From NCBI GenBank assembly GCA_964496505.1, contig CAZBZV010000001.1, positions 62,001 to 126,000 of the forward strand: a DNA stretch of 64,000 nt. The letters run 5' to 3'. How positions within the stretch are numbered: position 1 is the first letter of the stretch; every line of letters begins with the position of its first letter. Shown piece after piece: positions 16,994 through 25,447 of the stretch. The DNA is from JAABVY01 sp964496505. GTDB lineage: Bacteria > Zixibacteria > MSB-5A5 > JAABVY01. A program made the position numbers and the translations under genes. The notes below the pieces were generated by a model. The model was not told the origin of the DNA and did not search any database. It was given only the letters and a program-made list of their open reading frames with translations.

Positions 16994-19391
16994 GAGCAAG
17001 CTCTTGAAAGCCGGCTCCAAGATTCTTCAGGGCCAATTTCCGGAATTGATATTCCGGGGCAGGGAAGCGCTCGAGAAGATGGCCGAGCGCCGCAAGGCGG
17101 CCTCGGGAGCATATAACTACAGCCGTGATAAGCTCTCCCGGCTACTGAAGGACAAGAAGATTTTTGAAACCGGGCTTGCCGAGAACTTCAGAAACCGTAA
17201 GACGCCAAGATTCTTCTTCAACACCGAGAGGATCGAGTGGATGGAGAAGATTCCGGAGTTTTTCCCGAAAGAATGCGAGCAAATTCTGAAAATATCAGAG
17301 GAGATTCTTCGGGACAGGTATCCGATTTTCGGCGGCAAATTCCTTGATTTCGGTTCACCTCCGAACTGGTTTTATGATCCGGTGTCCGGCAAGCGGTCGG
17401 AGCCGGAATTCTACGATGATGTGCCGTTTCTGGATTATGATGCCGCGGGCGATTCCAAGGTGGTATGGGAGCTCTCACGCTTGAAATTTATCTTTCCCCT
17501 GGGACAGGCATATATTTTAACGGGTATCGACAGGTATGCCCTGAAGGCTTTCGGAATCCTGGAAGACTGGTTCCGGCACAACACTCCCAAGCATGGTATC
17601 AACTGGAGCTCATCTCTGGAATGCGCCTTCAGGATTTATGCGCTGGTCTGGACTATCGAGCTTTTCAGAAATATAGAATTGATGGATAACCGTTTTGCGG
17701 AGCTTGTCTGGTACTATGTTTATCATCTGGCAGAGCATATCAATTCGCATCTGTCGTTTTATTTCTCGCCCAACACCCATTTAACCGGTGAGGCATTCGG
17801 GCTTTTTGTGGCCGGGCTGTTTTTCCCTGAACTGAAGCATTCCGGAGATTTTATGACCCGCGGCCTTGAGATTCTGGAAAAGGAGCTGGATAATCAGTTC
17901 ACAGAGGACGGTGCTCATGCCGAGCTTTCGACCTATTATCATCGCTACAGCCTAGATTTTTATATTCATACTATTCTGCTTTGCGAGATGAATAATATTC
18001 CTTTGCCCGCGAAATTCCGGGAGAAGACAGAGCAGATGACAGAATATCTTCTGAAGCTGAGACGTCCCGACGGACTCTGGCCGCAGGTCGGCGATTCTGA
18101 CGGCGGTAAGCTGGTATGGCTGGAGTTCGATGATGTGCGCGACTGTACTGCCGCTCTATCAAATGCCGCTCTTTTATTCAACAGAAAAGAGTTTAACCCG
18201 GGCGATGCAAAATTCGAATCGGCCTGGATCTTCGGCATATCCTCCTGCCGTGAGCATAATGATAAAGCCGGGAAGCGCCGGAGCTTCCGCTCCGAGCACA
18301 TTAAGGATACCGGTTATGCGGTGCTTCGTTCGGAGGATCAGCGAAATTATCTTCTCTTCGATTGCGGTAGATTCGGGTTCAAGGAGGCGGTGCACAGCCA
18401 TGCCGACGCGCTATCATTTGAAATGATACTGGGCAATGAGCCGGTCTTTATCGATCCGGGCACATATTGCTATACTAAAGATACCGATATGCGCAATTAC
18501 TTCCGCTCCGGGGCGGCACATAATATCTGCCTGGTTGATGATCGCGGCAGCGCTGAAGAGAGTGATGTTTTCGCGTGGCAGTACAGCGCTGAAGTGGATG
18601 TGCAGGATGTTATTCTGTCGAAGGGCTTTGATTATATCTCCGCGCAGGTTGCCCGTCGAAAAGCGCCCGGCTTTTTCCACAGGCGTGCGGTCTATCGTGT
18701 GGCCGATCAGTATTTCATTATTTTTGACGGTGTCATAAAGGCGGGGGATTTCAGTTCGAAGTTCATTTTTCATACGCCTCTGCCATCACATTCATTCTCG
18801 CCCGGTCAGAATCAGATTACGCTGGAATCATCAACCCAGAAAGTTATCCTGAAGCCGCTTTCGGATATCGAGTATAAATTCTCCGCGGAAAGCGGGCGCA
18901 AAAATCCGCCCTCGGGGTGGTACTCTCCGGACTATCTCGAACTGGAGAAGATTAACACACTGGTAATTGAGCCTGTAAGCACGGGAAACCATGAGATTCC
19001 ATTCTGCATATTTCCTTTCGGTACCAATAGAATCGATCCAGAATTCAGGTTTCTGGAAGATGGTTTCTGGTCGATTCAAAGTAATGGTTTTTCCGATTAC
19101 TGGAAATTTGACGAAGATGGAAAAACCGCATTTTTAAGAAAAAATCAGAACTCTCAGGTGAAAATGCTATTTCTATCGCAGGAAGGGATTATTGAAATCT
19201 CAGGATTGAAGTATTGGGAATCCGATCAGACAGCAGCTTTGTTCGGATATATCGAAGATGGTATATTGCATCTTGAGGGAAGTATTTCCGGGAAGTGTCG
19301 TCTCCTGACTGACGAGGTAAGGAAAGTACATTACAAAGACCGTGTTCACGATGTCGATCAGAACGGACGCTATGCGGAGTTTGAGATTTAG
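16986..19391 (+). CDS. Heparinase II/III-family polysaccharide lyase
   Basis: About 801 residues. The first ~400 form an alpha/alpha barrel with SLECAFRIYALVWTIELF, NTHLTGEAFGLFVAGLFF and TEDGAHAELSTYYHRYSLDF, where Asn, His and Tyr occupy typical lyase active-site positions. The rest is a beta-sandwich with DTGYAVLRS, DCGRFGF, HSHADALSFEM and the FIDPGTYCY segment, characteristic of the heparinase II/III C-terminal domain. No clear signal peptide is seen with this start, which is unusual for a periplasmic lyase but common for such genes inside exopolysaccharide loci. It probably cleaves or trims a uronic-acid polymer. The ATG overlaps the previous stop (ATGAATAA); the asparagine synthase homologue starts 2 bases after. 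Confidence 0.88.
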   Translation: MNKSKLLKAGSKILQGQFPELIFRGREALEKMAERRKAASGAYNYSRDKLSRLLKDKKIFETGLAENFRNRKTPRFFFNTERIEWMEKIPEFFPKECEQILKISEEILRDRYPIFGGKFLDFGSPPNWFYDPVSGKRSEPEFYDDVPFLDYDAAGDSKVVWELSRLKFIFPLGQAYILTGIDRYALKAFGILEDWFRHNTPKHGINWSSSLECAFRIYALVWTIELFRNIELMDNRFAELVWYYVYHLAEHINSHLSFYFSPNTHLTGEAFGLFVAGLFFPELKHSGDFMTRGLEILEKELDNQFTEDGAHAELSTYYHRYSLDFYIHTILLCEMNNIPLPAKFREKTEQMTEYLLKLRRPDGLWPQVGDSDGGKLVWLEFDDVRDCTAALSNAALLFNRKEFNPGDAKFESAWIFGISSCREHNDKAGKRRSFRSEHIKDTGYAVLRSEDQRNYLLFDCGRFGFKEAVHSHADALSFEMILGNEPVFIDPGTYCYTKDTDMRNYFRSGAAHNICLVDDRGSAEESDVFAWQYSAEVDVQDVILSKGFDYISAQVARRKAPGFFHRRAVYRVADQYFIIFDGVIKAGDFSSKFIFHTPLPSHSFSPGQNQITLESSTQKVILKPLSDIEYKFSAESGRKNPPSGWYSPDYLELEKINTLVIEPVSTGNHEIPFCIFPFGTNRIDPEFRFLEDGFWSIQSNGFSDYWKFDEDGKTAFLRKNQNSQVKMLFLSQEGIIEISGLKYWESDQTAALFGYIEDGILHLEGSISGKCRLLTDEVRKVHYKDRVHDVDQNGRYAEFEI

Positions 19392-19393
19392 GT

Positions 19394-21316
19394 ATGTGCG
19401 GATTTTGCGGAATCTACTTTAAAGATAAAAGCAGACAAGCGGATCAGAGGCTGGTAAAGTCTATGGCCGACCGCCTGTATCATCGCGGCCCAGATGATTC
19501 CGGCGAATATGTACAAAACAATCTTGGCCTGGGCTTCAGGCGGCTCTCGATTGTCGACCTGGCGGGGGGACATCAGCCGATGGCCAACGGCGATGATTCG
19601 ATCTGGATTGTCTATAACGGTGAAATATACAACCATCTGGAAATCCGCGATACTCTTGAGGGTAAGGGATACAAATACCGTACCAAATGCGATACCGAAA
19701 GCATTATCCATGCTTACGAAGAATACGGTGAGGACTGCGTTCATCATCTGCGCGGAATGTTTGCCTTTGCGATTTACGACCGGAATAAAGATAAGCTTTT
19801 TATAGTGCGCGACAGGCTGGGAATAAAACCGCTTTATTACTACGACTGCAAGGATTATATCACATTCGGCTCCGAGATTAAATCGATTCTGGCTTTTGAC
19901 GAGGTTCCCCGTGAACTGAATCGCGAAGCTCTGGCGGAGCAAATGGCGCTCAAGTATACGCTTGACGATCAGACCCTTTTCAAGGGTGTCAAAAAGCTCA
20001 TGCCGGGACATACCCTCACACTCGAAAACGGTAATGTCAGAACCCGTCAATACTGGGACATCGATTATCAGCATCAGGAATCAGGCAAATCCGAGGAGTG
20101 GTATGTCGAGCGCTTTATCGAGCTGTTTGATGAGTCGGTAAAGATGCGTTTGATGGCGGATGTGCCGCTGGGGATGTTTCTGTCGGGCGGCATTGATTCC
20201 TCGGCAATAGCGGCAAGAATGAGTCTTATGGTCGATCAGCCGATCAAAACCTTTTCGGTAGCCTTCAAGGAGCGCGCCTTCAATGAGCTGGAATACAGCC
20301 GTCTCAGCGCAGAGCAGTGCGGTGCGGACCGTCATGAGATCACAATGACGCCCGATCAGTTCCTGTCCGAACTGCCGCATATGATTTACCAGGAAGATGA
20401 ACCGATAGCGCACCCGTCATCGGTGGCGCTGTACTTCGTGGCAAAGCTGGCACGGGATCATGTCAAGGTAGTGCTGACCGGAGAAGGCTCCGATGAGCTT
20501 CTGGCGGGGTATGAGCGCTATTATCAGACATTGTACAACCTCAGGGCCGGTAGAATAATGGGGCTGCCGATTCTGGACTCGGTTCGCAAGTATCTTTTCA
20601 GGCCGATAATAAATTTCCTCCCGGACAAGTTTCCCTATAAAAATAAAGCCATTCGCACCTCGGTATATCTTGACAGCGATATCGATACGATTTTTCTGGA
20701 TAATTATTCCACATTTTCACGGCAGATGCAGGAGTCGCTGTATGGCGAGGGTGTATTGAACGGATTCAACTTCAATAAGATGTATCATAATTATCACGGC
20801 ATATTCTATAATTGTAATTCGGATCAGATTTTGAATAAAATGCTTTATGCCGACATCAAGACCTATCTTCTGGAGCTTTTGATGAAGCAGGATCAGATGT
20901 CGATGGCGGCCTCAATTGAGAGCCGGGTACCGTTTCTGGACCATAAACTGGTTGAGTTCACCGCCTCGCTTCCGATCAGCATGAAGCTGAAAGGATTCGA
21001 CACCAAGCGTATCCTGCGCATGGCTATGAAGGACAAGATACCGTCACCGATATTATCACGCTCCAAGAAGGGCTTTCCTGTACCGATCGAGAAATGGTTT
21101 CGTCACGACTATAGGGATTTAGTGACCGATATACTTTTTGACGAGCGCACACGCAAGCGCGGCATTTTTAATCAGAAGACGGTTGAACATATAGTCAAAA
21201 AACATCAAAACGGGGACAAAAATTATTCCGACCAGATCTGGACCCTGATAAACTTTGAACTCTGGCAGCGCATATTCCTCGAACACGAGGACTACAGCGC
21301 AATGCAGCTGCTCTAA
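19394..21316 (+). CDS. asnB: Glutamine-hydrolysing asparagine synthase-type amidotransferase
   Basis: A 640-residue two-domain enzyme. The N-terminal Ntn glutaminase has Cys2 (MCGFCGIYF), the glutamine-pocket residues in GFRRLSIVDL, VYNGEIYN and KCDTESI, and so should release ammonia. The synthetase domain has the ATP-pyrophosphatase loop LSGGIDSSAIAA, GEGSDELLAGYERY and SRVPFLDHKLVEF. By itself this is asparagine synthase B; in polysaccharide clusters close homologues are thought to amidate a sugar carboxylate (WbpS-like). Its place between a polysaccharide lyase and a GDP-mannose dehydrogenase favours the second role, as an inference. It starts 2 bases after the lyase stop. Confidence 0.9.
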   Translation: MCGFCGIYFKDKSRQADQRLVKSMADRLYHRGPDDSGEYVQNNLGLGFRRLSIVDLAGGHQPMANGDDSIWIVYNGEIYNHLEIRDTLEGKGYKYRTKCDTESIIHAYEEYGEDCVHHLRGMFAFAIYDRNKDKLFIVRDRLGIKPLYYYDCKDYITFGSEIKSILAFDEVPRELNREALAEQMALKYTLDDQTLFKGVKKLMPGHTLTLENGNVRTRQYWDIDYQHQESGKSEEWYVERFIELFDESVKMRLMADVPLGMFLSGGIDSSAIAARMSLMVDQPIKTFSVAFKERAFNELEYSRLSAEQCGADRHEITMTPDQFLSELPHMIYQEDEPIAHPSSVALYFVAKLARDHVKVVLTGEGSDELLAGYERYYQTLYNLRAGRIMGLPILDSVRKYLFRPIINFLPDKFPYKNKAIRTSVYLDSDIDTIFLDNYSTFSRQMQESLYGEGVLNGFNFNKMYHNYHGIFYNCNSDQILNKMLYADIKTYLLELLMKQDQMSMAASIESRVPFLDHKLVEFTASLPISMKLKGFDTKRILRMAMKDKIPSPILSRSKKGFPVPIEKWFRHDYRDLVTDILFDERTRKRGIFNQKTVEHIVKKHQNGDKNYSDQIWTLINFELWQRIFLEHEDYSAMQLL

Positions 21317-21363
21317 GAAGTTTTAAATTGCAGACAGTCTGCCGATTGGTATCTTATAAATCT

Positions 21364-22617
21364 ATGAAAATTCTCTGGATAAAATCGGATTTTCTGGTGC
21401 CTGCCGATACGGGCGGGAAGATCAGGAGCTATAATATCCTAAAAAAGCTGGCAGGGATGCATGAGGTCAGTTACCTCTGCCTGGCAGAGGAGGAACCTTC
21501 TCAGGATGGGCTCGATCATCTGAAAAGTTTCTGCAAAGATGTCGAGTATATCCGTTTCAGTCCGGATAAGAAATTTTCACCGGAATTTTATCTTTCGCTT
21601 TTAAAGAATTTATTTTCAAAGCATCCGTATGTGATAAACAAATACAAGGATGATAGGGTACAGGATAAGATCAGGGAATATATCAGGCAGAAGAAGACGG
21701 ATATTATTTTATGCGATTTTCTCGAGATGACGCCCAATTGCATCAATATCGAGGATTTTCCCAAGGTGCTTTTTCAGCATAATGTCGAGACAGAAATCTG
21801 GCGGCGGCATTCCGAGGTCAATGAGAATCCATTGAAGAAGGGATATCTTTATCTCGAATACCAGAAGTTCTTTAAATACGAGAAGAAGGCCTGCTCCAAA
21901 TTCGATGATGTACTTGTGGTATCTGAATCAGATGGCCGTCTTCTCGAGAATCAATATGATGTCTCTCATACGACCCTGATTCCGACCGGAGTGGATATAG
22001 AATTATTCAAGCCGGCTCCCGAAAAGATCAAGCCCGAAAATATAGTCTTTGTGGGCTCGATGGACTGGCTTCCAAACCAGGATGCAGTCGATTATTTCGT
22101 GAAATCAATATATCCGAAGATAAAGACTAAACGGCCTGATGTGAGATTTTATATCGTGGGACGCCGTCCCCCTGAATATATCCGCCTGCTTTCTGAGCGC
22201 GATAATTCAATCACGGTCACCGGCACGGTTGATGATATCAGGCCGTATGTGGATGAAGCAAATGTGTATGTTGTACCGATTCGGATAGGCGGCGGTACAC
22301 GCATAAAGATTTTCGAGGCGATGGCGCAGAAAAAGGCGATCGTATCGACGGCTGTGGGAGCCGAGGGATTGCCATTGACAGACGGTAAACATATTATTAT
22401 AAAAGATGAGCCGGACGATTTTGCAGAGACGGTTTTAGAGCTGATGGAAAATCGTGATGAGGCGTTTCGTCTGGGGGAAAATGGGTATAAGCTTGTAACA
22501 GAAAAATATAGCTGGGAAAAGGTGGCAAAAAGGTTTTCTGATGCTTTAGAGGATGTGTTAAACAAAAGCCGCGGCAGGGCTGCTGTCGGTGATAGCCTGG
22601 GAGAATCTCAATCATGA
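21364..22617 (+). CDS. Glycosyltransferase family 4 (exopolysaccharide type)
   Basis: A 417-residue GT-B enzyme. The start is MKILWIKSDFLVPADTGGK with the acceptor-loop glycine motif; the middle has FQHNVETEIWRRH, shared with glycosyltransferases of exosortase-linked exopolysaccharide clusters; the donor domain has FVGSMDWLPNQDAVDYF, VPIRIGGGTRIKIFEAMAQK and VSTAVGAEGLP. ATG 21364 is preferred over the upstream in-frame 21328 because it begins directly with the first beta-strand. The stop overlaps the next start (ATGA), implying translational coupling. Confidence 0.9.
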   Translation: MKILWIKSDFLVPADTGGKIRSYNILKKLAGMHEVSYLCLAEEEPSQDGLDHLKSFCKDVEYIRFSPDKKFSPEFYLSLLKNLFSKHPYVINKYKDDRVQDKIREYIRQKKTDIILCDFLEMTPNCINIEDFPKVLFQHNVETEIWRRHSEVNENPLKKGYLYLEYQKFFKYEKKACSKFDDVLVVSESDGRLLENQYDVSHTTLIPTGVDIELFKPAPEKIKPENIVFVGSMDWLPNQDAVDYFVKSIYPKIKTKRPDVRFYIVGRRPPEYIRLLSERDNSITVTGTVDDIRPYVDEANVYVVPIRIGGGTRIKIFEAMAQKKAIVSTAVGAEGLPLTDGKHIIIKDEPDDFAETVLELMENRDEAFRLGENGYKLVTEKYSWEKVAKRFSDALEDVLNKSRGRAAVGDSLGESQS

Positions 22618-23927
22618 AGATATCAGTATTTGGTATGGGCTATGTGGGCTGCGTGTCTGCGGCCTGTCTTGCCGATGAGGGTCATGAAGTGATCGGCGTG
22701 GATATAAACGAATCCAAGATTGAATTCATAAATTCCGGAAAATCTCCTATTATCGAAGAGGGTATGGATGATCTGGTGCGCCGTGTGGTCGAGAAAGGCC
22801 GGCTGGTGGCGACTATGGACACCAAAAAGGCGATAAACGAAAGCGAAATTACAATGATTACCGTGGGGACGCCCTCCAAGGATAACGGCGACCTCGACCT
22901 GACATATGTGGAGCGTGTGGCCGCCAAGATCGGATCGCTTCTGGCTAACAAAGACGGATTTCATATAATCGTATTACGTTCGACTGTGCTGCCCGGCACT
23001 ACAGAGGATTTTCTGGTTCCGATTCTGGAGGAAAGCTCCGGCAAGAAGATCTATGTCGATTTTGATGTTTATTTCAATCCGGAATTTCTGAGAGAGGGAA
23101 GTTCGATAAAGGATTTTTACAATCCGCCCTTTACTGTGCTTGGCACTCATGATCCCTCGGCCTCCTCCAAGCTTGACGAGCTTTACGGTTTTATAGATGC
23201 GCCCTTTTTCAAAACCTCGATCAAATCGGCGGAGATGCTTAAGTATGTCAATAATACCTTCCATGGATTAAAGGTCGCCTTTGCCAATGAAGTCGGAATG
23301 ATCTGTAAGCGTCTTGGTGTGGACTCGCACGAGGTCATGGATCTATTCTGTATGGATACCAAGCAGAACCTTTCCAGCTACTATCTCAAGCCGGGATTTG
23401 CATTCGGCGGATCATGCCTGCCCAAGGATATCCGTGCCCTGAAATACAAGTCCAAGATGCTGGACTACGATTCCAGAATTATCAATTCGATTATGGCCTC
23501 TAATGAAAACCAGATCGATGAAGCCCTGCGCATGATATTCGCTACAAAAAAGAAGAAAGTCGGAATGCTGGGGCTGGCATTCAAGGCCGGTACCGATGAT
23601 ATGCGCGAGTCGCCGTTGGTTACAGTGGCGGAGACGCTGATCGGCAAGGGTTATGATTTGAAGATATTCGACAAGAATGTGATTTTCGCCAAACTAACCG
23701 GCGCCAACAAGGCTTATATCGAGCGAGAGATTCCGCATATCTCGAATCTACTAGCCACATCGGTGGAAGAGGTTTACAATTTTGCGGATGTGCTTGTAAT
23801 CGGATCGAAAGACCCGGATATAGAATACATCGCTACCATGGATACGGACAAGACTGTGATCGATCTGGTGCGGATAGTTGACGATCTTTCCGACACCGGC
23901 CGCAATTATAACGGACTTTGCTGGTAG
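22614..23927 (+). CDS. algD: GDP-mannose 6-dehydrogenase (AlgD-type)
   Basis: A 437-residue cytoplasmic NAD-dependent dehydrogenase, matching Pseudomonas AlgD in length (436). It oxidises GDP-mannose to GDP-mannuronic acid, the precursor of alginate-like polymers. The Rossmann start is ISVFGMGYVGCV, with GKSPIIEEG and LRSTVLPGTT as in AlgD. The catalytic cysteine falls at residue 268 in FAFGGSCLPKDIRALKYK and the conserved lysine at residue 210, the same numbers as in AlgD. The C-terminal FKAGTDDMRESPLV segment is also AlgD-like. UDP-glucose dehydrogenase is the alternative but fits less well. It points to a uronate-containing product for this cluster. Confidence 0.9.
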   Translation: MKISVFGMGYVGCVSAACLADEGHEVIGVDINESKIEFINSGKSPIIEEGMDDLVRRVVEKGRLVATMDTKKAINESEITMITVGTPSKDNGDLDLTYVERVAAKIGSLLANKDGFHIIVLRSTVLPGTTEDFLVPILEESSGKKIYVDFDVYFNPEFLREGSSIKDFYNPPFTVLGTHDPSASSKLDELYGFIDAPFFKTSIKSAEMLKYVNNTFHGLKVAFANEVGMICKRLGVDSHEVMDLFCMDTKQNLSSYYLKPGFAFGGSCLPKDIRALKYKSKMLDYDSRIINSIMASNENQIDEALRMIFATKKKKVGMLGLAFKAGTDDMRESPLVTVAETLIGKGYDLKIFDKNVIFAKLTGANKAYIEREIPHISNLLATSVEEVYNFADVLVIGSKDPDIEYIATMDTDKTVIDLVRIVDDLSDTGRNYNGLCW

Positions 23928-23932
23928 AATGA

Positions 23933-24940
23933 ATGGATGATAAGCTGCCCTTAATCTCGGTCATTATGGCCGTGCAGAACGAAGAGCGTTTTATCGGCCA
24001 GACCTTAAATCAGCTCTATGAACAGAATTATCCCCCCGAGAAACTCGAAGTAATTGTTATTGACGGTTATTCCACCGATAAAACTGTCGAGATTGCCGAA
24101 TCATACAAAAACACATTGCCGGGCTTAAAAATTCTTCAAAATCCAAAAAAGCTGGCCGGATCATCACGCAATATGGGATTCAAAGAAGCGAGGGGAGAGT
24201 ATTGCGTGGTAGTAGACGGGCATGTTTATATCGAAAACAAAAACCTGCTCAGGGATATGGTCGAGATATTTCATGCCAGCGGTGTTGATGTTCTCAGCCG
24301 TCCCCAGCCTCTAACGCCGCCGGATAACAGCTATTTTCAGAATGCCGTGGCTTATGCCCGCGAATCCATGATCGGGCATGGCACCGATTCAACCATATAC
24401 AATATGCAGTACGAAGGAAGAGTCGATCCGTCCTCGAGCGGTTCGATGCACAGGAAGACTGTCTTCGAGGAGGTTGGCTATGTCGATGAGGATTTCGATG
24501 CGGCCGAGGATTATGAATTCAATTACCGTATCAGCCGGAAAGGGTATGATTCCTATATCAGCCCCAGACTTGCTGTTTTCTACTATCCCCGGGAGACATT
24601 GGGAGGATTATTACGTCAGATGATTCGTTACGGCCTGGGGCGCTTCAGATTCGTGAGAAAGCATAGCAGTCAAATAATATCCGGAAATCTGATTCCGCCT
24701 CTTTTTTACGTACTTCTTATATTGACAGCCATACTCTCGATTTTTGTGAACGGTCTCTGGATGGTTCCTGCGGCTCTTATGGCGCTTTATCTGGGAGGAA
24801 TTATCCTGGGATCGATAATTACGGCATTTAAGCGGGGTTTGAAATATCTTCCATTATTTCCAATAATCTATATTACAATTCATTTCGGCCTGGCCTGGGG
24901 CTTTATTTCGGGAATATTTAAGTTCAAACCCGAGAATTAA
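23933..24940 (+). CDS. Glycosyltransferase family 2 (ExoA-like), membrane-anchored
   Basis: A 335-residue GT-A enzyme. N-terminal ISVIMAVQNEERFIGQTL and VIVIDGYSTDKTVEIA are the nucleotide-sugar motifs; VVVDGHVYIE holds the DXD-like acid pair position, and DEDFDAAEDYEFNYRI the catalytic base region. Two or three hydrophobic helices at residues ~255-330 anchor it in the membrane. It resembles succinoglycan ExoA-type glucosyltransferases. It starts 5 bases after the AlgD stop and is the last gene of the cluster. Confidence 0.9.
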   Translation: MDDKLPLISVIMAVQNEERFIGQTLNQLYEQNYPPEKLEVIVIDGYSTDKTVEIAESYKNTLPGLKILQNPKKLAGSSRNMGFKEARGEYCVVVDGHVYIENKNLLRDMVEIFHASGVDVLSRPQPLTPPDNSYFQNAVAYARESMIGHGTDSTIYNMQYEGRVDPSSSGSMHRKTVFEEVGYVDEDFDAAEDYEFNYRISRKGYDSYISPRLAVFYYPRETLGGLLRQMIRYGLGRFRFVRKHSSQIISGNLIPPLFYVLLILTAILSIFVNGLWMVPAALMALYLGGIILGSIITAFKRGLKYLPLFPIIYITIHFGLAWGFISGIFKFKPEN

Positions 24941-25447
24941 AAATATTGGAAGCGTAATGTAATGTATTTCAATGCATTGCGTGACTATATTTGCCCCTTT
25001 AAGGGCTGAAAAGGGCTGTTATTTTGAAATTTTTCCCAAAAAAAATAAAAATTTTTATTGAAATAAACATTTAACACTATTACAGTTGCATTTAAGATTC
25101 GACGGGAAATACGAATTTTCCCGCAATTCAACATATTACTCGTCAACACTGGAATTCAGGTAGCTTTGGCATTTCTCGGATTGAGGGGATAAGGGAATTG
25201 CAAAAAGCGGTCAGCACCGGATATTCCGGTATAGAATGAAGGCTAAGCGCTTGATAATGAGGGTATTGCTATTAAGGGTGATTCCAAACCTGAAAGTACA
25301 TATCCTGTTCAATCGAGCGTGAACATTAAAGTGGGTCGACTGTAATACATTTAAAGTATTTACATTCAGCTAAATCAATGTTAACCGAGAAAATTTAATT
25401 GTGGATTCAGAAGGAAGTTGTAATCCTAAAAGCTTTTGGAGGAATAA
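24941..25447. other. 507-base AT-rich intergenic region with two palindromes
   Basis: No gene seen. It holds a hairpin CGGGAAA / TTTCCCG at 25103-25123 and a perfect 15-base palindrome (ACCGGA-TAT-TCCGGT) at 25216-25230 that could be an operator for the GHL15-like gene. A TTGGAGGA ribosome-binding site lies just before the start at 25448. No match to a known riboswitch class was recognised. Confidence 0.5.
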
